From: Candidatus Poseidoniales archaeon
GTDB taxonomy: Archaea > Thermoplasmatota > Poseidoniia > Poseidoniales > Poseidoniaceae
Assembly: GCA_009887135.1 (NCBI GenBank)
Contig: QXYA01000042.1
Coordinates: 1-9,705, forward strand
DNA length: 9,705 nucleotides
Direction of reading: 5' to 3'
In this document: positions 7,391 to 9,705 of the stretch, piece after piece
How positions within the stretch are numbered: the stretch's first letter is position 1
Layout of the letters: every line of letters starts with the position of its first letter
Notes under the pieces: generated by a model
Told to the model about the DNA's origin: nothing
What the model saw: the letters and a program-made list of their open reading frames with translations, nothing else
Database searches by the model: none
Position numbers and translations under genes: made by a program

Positions 7391-7510
7391 TCAGGATCGA
7401 CGAATACTGGAAAAGATCTTATTCATCCAACCAGGCAGAAATCGAATGCCGTTACGGTATTCGAGGTTATCAATTGCGTTATCAACGTAACTTTCTAAAT
7501 ATTTATCCAT
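7391..7510 (-). CDS. Small protein B (39 residues), paralogue of the upstream small protein
   Basis: A 39-codon gene runs from the ATG complement of 7508-7510 to a TGA at 7391-7393. AGGAGG lies 8 bases before the start, the best-looking ribosome binding site in this part of the window. The N-terminus, MDKYLESYVDNAIDN and onward, matches the upstream small protein at 12 of the first 22 positions, including L5, E6, Y8-V9-D10, D14, Y18-R19 and G21-I22. The C-terminus is basic (SIRRS). No transmembrane helix, signal peptide or cysteine motif is seen. It starts 3 bp after the stop of small gene A and ends 42 bp before the AlkB-like gene, so all three probably form one transcript. I do not recognise a family. 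A regulatory, assembly or partner role for the membrane hydroxylase is only a guess from position. Confidence 0.6.
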   Translation of the reverse strand: MDKYLESYVDNAIDNLEYRNGIRFLPGWMNKIFSSIRRS

Positions 7511-7513
7511 TAA

Positions 7514-7672
7514 TTATTCCTCCTTTTGTGCAGGGATTCCACGGGTATCTACTGGAGCTCTGTAGTATGCAACTGCACGAGCATATCGTTCAAAAAGACT
7601 GGAGAAAATTCCACTCCTATACTGTTGGCTATCCATTATTTGGTCTACGTAGGTCTCGAGTTCAATATCCAT
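7514..7672 (-). CDS. Small protein A (52 residues), unknown function
   Basis: This is a 52-codon gene with its ATG at 7670-7672 and TAA at 7514-7516. The open frame extends up to 7753, but the extra 27 codons would run through AT-rich promoter-like sequence, and the paralogous small protein B aligns from Met-Asp at this internal ATG, so the shorter start is chosen. The protein is acidic at the N-terminus (MDIELETYVDQIMD), then aromatic and basic (LFERYARAVAYYRAP), and ends in QKEE. Its last codons carry the AGGAGG that serves small gene B, which indicates translational coupling. AGGGA just upstream is a weak ribosome binding site. There is no signal peptide, membrane helix or metal-binding cysteine. 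No known family is recognised. Support for it being real rests on the similarity to its neighbour and on the tight spacing. Confidence 0.55.
   Translation of the reverse strand: MDIELETYVDQIMDSQQYRSGIFSSLFERYARAVAYYRAPVDTRGIPAQKEE
7519..7524 (-). promoter_or_regulatory. Shine-Dalgarno site for small protein B
   Basis: AGGAGG on the minus strand lies 8 bases before the ATG at 7510. It is embedded in the last codons of small gene A, so translation of the two is probably coupled. Confidence 0.65.
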
Positions 7673-7740
7673 TGTTGTCCCTGTATAGAAGTAGGCGCCC
7701 GACCTATTCAAAGGAGAGGTGAAAAAGCCAACACAAAGGT

Positions 7741-7753
7741 GTAAATAATACAT
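7741..7753 (-). promoter_or_regulatory. Possible TATA-like promoter of the small-protein/AlkB operon
   Basis: The minus strand reads ATGTATTATTTAC in the 92-bp gap 7673-7764 before small gene A. A TATA box here would place the transcript start near 7720 and give a leader of about 45-50 bases. A second AT-rich candidate lies inside the adjacent palindrome, so the exact box is uncertain. Confidence 0.35.
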
Positions 7754-7754
7754 T

Positions 7755-7774
7755 AGGTGTTTTATTAAACACCT
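7755..7774. repeat. Perfect 8-bp palindrome at the regulator stop codon
   Basis: AGGTGTTT and AAACACCT are separated by 4 bases and overlap the stop codon of the PhoU-like gene (7765-7767). A further half-like copy, AAAGGTGT, lies at about 7735-7742. It could be a terminator hairpin for the regulator gene or an operator for the downstream small-gene/AlkB operon. Confidence 0.5.
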
Positions 7775-8814
7775 TTCCTGTCACGCCTTATTCCTTTGTA
7801 GGCATTCATGTTAATCAGGGACTCTCCAAAGTCCCGGGCATAAGCACACAGTCGGCGAATAGATTCTGAAACAGATAATTCATGCAGTGCCCAAGAATAC
7901 TTATTGGGGTTTTGGAAGAGTTTTCGCTCGTTTTCCATCAGATCATTTTGAATAATCTTTAGATTTGTGCGTGCTTCTTCTATTCTTTTGGCGTCTCTTA
8001 TTCGTATATTGATCATTAATTCTTTGATCGAGTTCTGCCATTCAGGTAATTTGGTCAGTGAGGAGTTGTTCTCTTTATCAGCTAATATCTCGTAATTGAC
8101 TTTCACATTTGTTCCGATAAGAACTGCATGGTCCATCATACGTTCGAGTGAACGCGCAAGATTTCCAGATTCAAGGGATTGAATTCGCGTCATATTCAGT
8201 TTGGTTGCGATGGAATAATTGTCAACCAGCAGTCTTACTTGGCGTTCTATGAGATGGAGGAGTGCATCAATTTCGCTTTCTCGCTCATCCAAATCGTCAA
8301 GAAAAGTTGGATCTTCCCCTTGGAACACACTTAGAATGTCTCGTATTGAACTGGAGAGTTGTAAATACATACGATTCAGGCTTGAAGAAATCGGCATATC
8401 TCCTGTGTTGAGAAGGCACCGTAATTCAAATTCATTCTCCTCTTCCGAATACATTTCAAAGCCGCGAGTAGCCCTGAGAAACCGGCGGATTTGTTGTCGT
8501 AAATTTCTCTCATTCTGTGACTTGAATCGTATTTTTATGATATCAGCGCCTGCGATATAGCCTCCCATAAGATGGTCGAATAGACTCTCTTGTGGAAGGT
8601 TTTCTAAATCGTAGATTATTGTTCTCACAGTCGTATTATCAAATTCCACAGGTGTCAATCGTAACGCTCCGCTCGGTCTCCAATCGATCTTAATGGCATC
8701 TCTTGTTTTCAGATGCTGTTTAGTAACCCACTGTTTTGGTAAACTTAGAGTAAAGGTTCCTCCGCCAGTTGATTGGATTTTACGCAAAGAAGTATCTCCG
8801 GGACCTGCTGCCAT
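7765..8814 (-). CDS. AbrB-domain PhoU-like phosphate uptake regulator
   Basis: This 349-residue cytoplasmic protein has an N-terminal AbrB/SpoVT-type segment at about residues 10-55 (RKIQSTGGGTFTLSLPKQWV and onward), then a helical PhoU-like region at about 140-340. PhoU proteins modulate phosphate transport and signalling, and an AbrB segment is expected to bind DNA or dimerise. The first PhoU-type metal-binding stretch is recognisable as ARSLERMMDHA at 220-230, with acidic DLDERESEIDAL before it. The matching second-half stretch, near 318-332, lacks the usual acidic residues. It is divergent from the PiT phosphate permease, as commonly found in archaea, so a role in sensing or controlling phosphate import is likely. 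The ATG at 8812-8814 is chosen. The frame is open up to 8904, but the extra 30 codons would cover both TATA-like boxes and run into the permease gene. The message appears leaderless or nearly so. Confidence 0.88.
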   Translation of the reverse strand: MAAGPGDTSLRKIQSTGGGTFTLSLPKQWVTKQHLKTRDAIKIDWRPSGALRLTPVEFDNTTVRTIIYDLENLPQESLFDHLMGGYIAGADIIKIRFKSQNERNLRQQIRRFLRATRGFEMYSEEENEFELRCLLNTGDMPISSSLNRMYLQLSSSIRDILSVFQGEDPTFLDDLDERESEIDALLHLIERQVRLLVDNYSIATKLNMTRIQSLESGNLARSLERMMDHAVLIGTNVKVNYEILADKENNSSLTKLPEWQNSIKELMINIRIRDAKRIEEARTNLKIIQNDLMENERKLFQNPNKYSWALHELSVSESIRRLCAYARDFGESLINMNAYKGIRRDRKGV

Positions 8815-8840
8815 GGTATCGGTCTCTCGTCTAAATAGTC

Positions 8841-8848
8841 CTATATAG
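8841..8848 (-). promoter_or_regulatory. TATA-like box of the PhoU-like regulator
   Basis: CTATATAG is centred about 30 bp before the regulator ATG (8814), and no Shine-Dalgarno sequence is present between them. This predicts a transcript with a leader of only a few bases. Nearby AT-rich sequence offers alternatives. Confidence 0.45.
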
Positions 8849-8855
8849 AATATAT

Positions 8856-8876
8856 GGAGTATGGAATATATACTCC
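8856..8876. promoter_or_regulatory. Inverted repeat on the pit promoter, candidate operator
   Basis: GGAGTAT (8856-8862) and ATACTCC (8870-8876) form a perfect 7-bp inverted repeat with a 7-base spacer. The repeat covers the presumed BRE/TATA region of the permease promoter and lies close to the regulator's TATA box. A protein bound here would block or tune both divergent promoters. The AbrB-PhoU-like protein is a candidate ligand. Confidence 0.5.
8865..8872 (+). promoter_or_regulatory. TATA box of the phosphate permease gene
   Basis: AATATATA is centred about 26-27 bp before the A of the permease ATG at 8895. The intervening bases show no Shine-Dalgarno sequence. This spacing is that of a leaderless archaeal transcript. 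Confidence 0.6.
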
Positions 8877-8894
8877 CTCTCGATAGAACACTAT

Positions 8895-9705
8895 ATGGAA
8901 CCAATCACTTTTGTTGTAATTGCTCTAGCATTAGTTGTATGCGCCTATATGGCCTGGAATATCGGTGCGAATGATGTCGCAAATGCAATGGGAACGTCTG
9001 TTGGTTCTCGTGCATTAACACTCAAGCAAGCAGTCATTATTGCTGCTATTTTTGAATTCGCAGGTGCTTTCTTTGCAGGCGATGCGGTCACAGATACAGT
9101 TCGTAAAGGAATTCTCGTCATTGATTTCGATCAAGAAGGTGGCGTTAGTCAACAGATTTCACAAGACATTGCATTTGGTTTCATCGCGGCAATGATGGCT
9201 GCTGCAACATGGCTTACCATCGCAACACGATTTGGACTTCCTGTATCGACTACACATTCCATCATTGGTGGAATCATAGGTGTAGGATTGGTTCTGGAAG
9301 TTGATCACGGTACAGACTACATCAACTGGGAGAAGGTCGGCCAGGTCGTCATGAGTTGGGTTGCAAGCCCGATAATGGGGGCATTACTTGCTTTCTTCTC
9401 ATTCTACATCATCAAGAAACTCATCTTAGATTCGGATAATCCAGAGGAACGTTCTCTATGGTTGGCGCCGATTCTTGCCTTCCCAACCTTCTTTGTTTTG
9501 GGACTTGCTCTGCAATTCAAAGCCTTGAAAGGATTCTTTTCAAGAGCTGATAAAAATGAATGGATCGATGACAAAGCCGATTGGTTGCCTGCAAAAGAGA
9601 ATGGGGTATGGGATCCGTTTGCAGAGGCTGCATGGCTTCCGATTAATTCTCTTATGCTCGCTGCTGTAATCGGCGCAATTGCATCTTTCTGTCTCTTCCT
9701 TATTC
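8895..9705 (+). CDS. pit: PiT-family inorganic phosphate permease, partial
   Basis: The first 270 codons of an integral membrane phosphate transporter are present, and the gene continues past the right edge. PiT proteins import inorganic phosphate, or metal-phosphate, coupled to H+ or Na+. The N-terminal family signature GANDVANAMGTSVGSRAL begins at G24, and the second loop motif GLPVSTTHSIIGG begins at G114. The aspartate in GAND (D27) and the STTHS stretch (118-122) are hallmark residues. Several hydrophobic helices are evident. A hydrophilic, tryptophan-rich cytoplasmic-type loop (about 218-250) precedes the last visible helix. The second inverted half of the family lies outside the window. 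The ATG at 8895 directly precedes the first helix, and a TATA box at the right distance supports leaderless expression. Its neighbour on the other strand is the AbrB-PhoU-like regulator, which fits a phosphate-responsive pair. Sulfate transport is a less likely alternative within this family. Confidence 0.93.
   Translation, partial: MEPITFVVIALALVVCAYMAWNIGANDVANAMGTSVGSRALTLKQAVIIAAIFEFAGAFFAGDAVTDTVRKGILVIDFDQEGGVSQQISQDIAFGFIAAMMAAATWLTIATRFGLPVSTTHSIIGGIIGVGLVLEVDHGTDYINWEKVGQVVMSWVASPIMGALLAFFSFYIIKKLILDSDNPEERSLWLAPILAFPTFFVLGLALQFKALKGFFSRADKNEWIDDKADWLPAKENGVWDPFAEAAWLPINSLMLAAVIGAIASFCLFLI

Noticed and set aside
7673..7753. N-terminal extension of small protein A to 79 residues
   Set aside because: The extension runs through a TATA-like element, and the paralogous small protein B aligns only from the internal Met-Asp.
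8219..8560. 113-codon open frame on the plus strand
   Set aside because: It is antisense to the helical region of the PhoU-like gene, with low-complexity serine/arginine content and no recognisable domain.
8815..8904. N-terminal extension of the PhoU-like protein up to an ATG at 8904
   Set aside because: It would encode 30 residues across two TATA-like boxes and the inverted repeat, and would overlap the start of pit. The conserved domain begins just after the 8814 start.

Overview
The window looks like a piece of an archaeal chromosome, most probably a marine euryarchaeon of the Poseidoniales (Marine Group II) type. The grounds are: a regulator joining an AbrB-type N-terminus to a PhoU-like helical region, divergent from a PiT phosphate permease; AT-rich TATA-like boxes about 26-31 bp before the first codon of several lead genes, with no good ribosome binding site; strong Shine-Dalgarno sites only at internal operon genes; and very acidic extracytoplasmic domains. 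The lineage is an inference from gene style, not from a marker gene. No rRNA, tRNA, CRISPR array or insertion sequence was seen.

Left block (1-5200, all minus strand): a three-gene ABC exporter-type operon, transcribed right to left. It holds an ATPase (4493-5200), a giant 1197-residue permease with two FtsX modules in one chain (895-4488), and a second, different ATPase (<1-891) that runs off the left edge. Gaps between the genes are only 3-4 bp. Because the permease is a fused 'full' membrane unit, the two ATPases could form a heterodimer under it. The second ATPase carries a C-terminal AbrB-like tail, and the permease has about 13 pentapeptide repeats in its second external domain.

Centre: a 136-bp divergent promoter region (5201-5336) leads rightward into gmd (5337-6401), GDP-mannose 4,6-dehydratase, which makes the precursor of GDP-fucose, GDP-rhamnose and other deoxyhexoses for surface glycans. 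Its 3' end overlaps by 28 bp the 3' end of a convergent gene for a compact AlkB/XylM-type di-iron membrane hydroxylase (6374-7348), in which all nine family histidines can be seen. Upstream of that gene, probably in the same transcript, are two tiny genes (52 and 39 codons) whose N-termini match each other at 12 of 22 positions. This paralogous pair next to an AlkB-like enzyme is the most likely undescribed element in the window.

Right block: the AbrB-PhoU-like regulator (7765-8814, minus) and the PiT phosphate permease (8895->9705, plus) diverge from an 80-bp region. That region has two TATA-like boxes and a perfect 7-bp inverted repeat lying on the permease promoter. This is a classical arrangement for a phosphate uptake gene and its regulator. 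The only other non-coding stretch is 7673-7764, with a perfect 8-bp palindrome.
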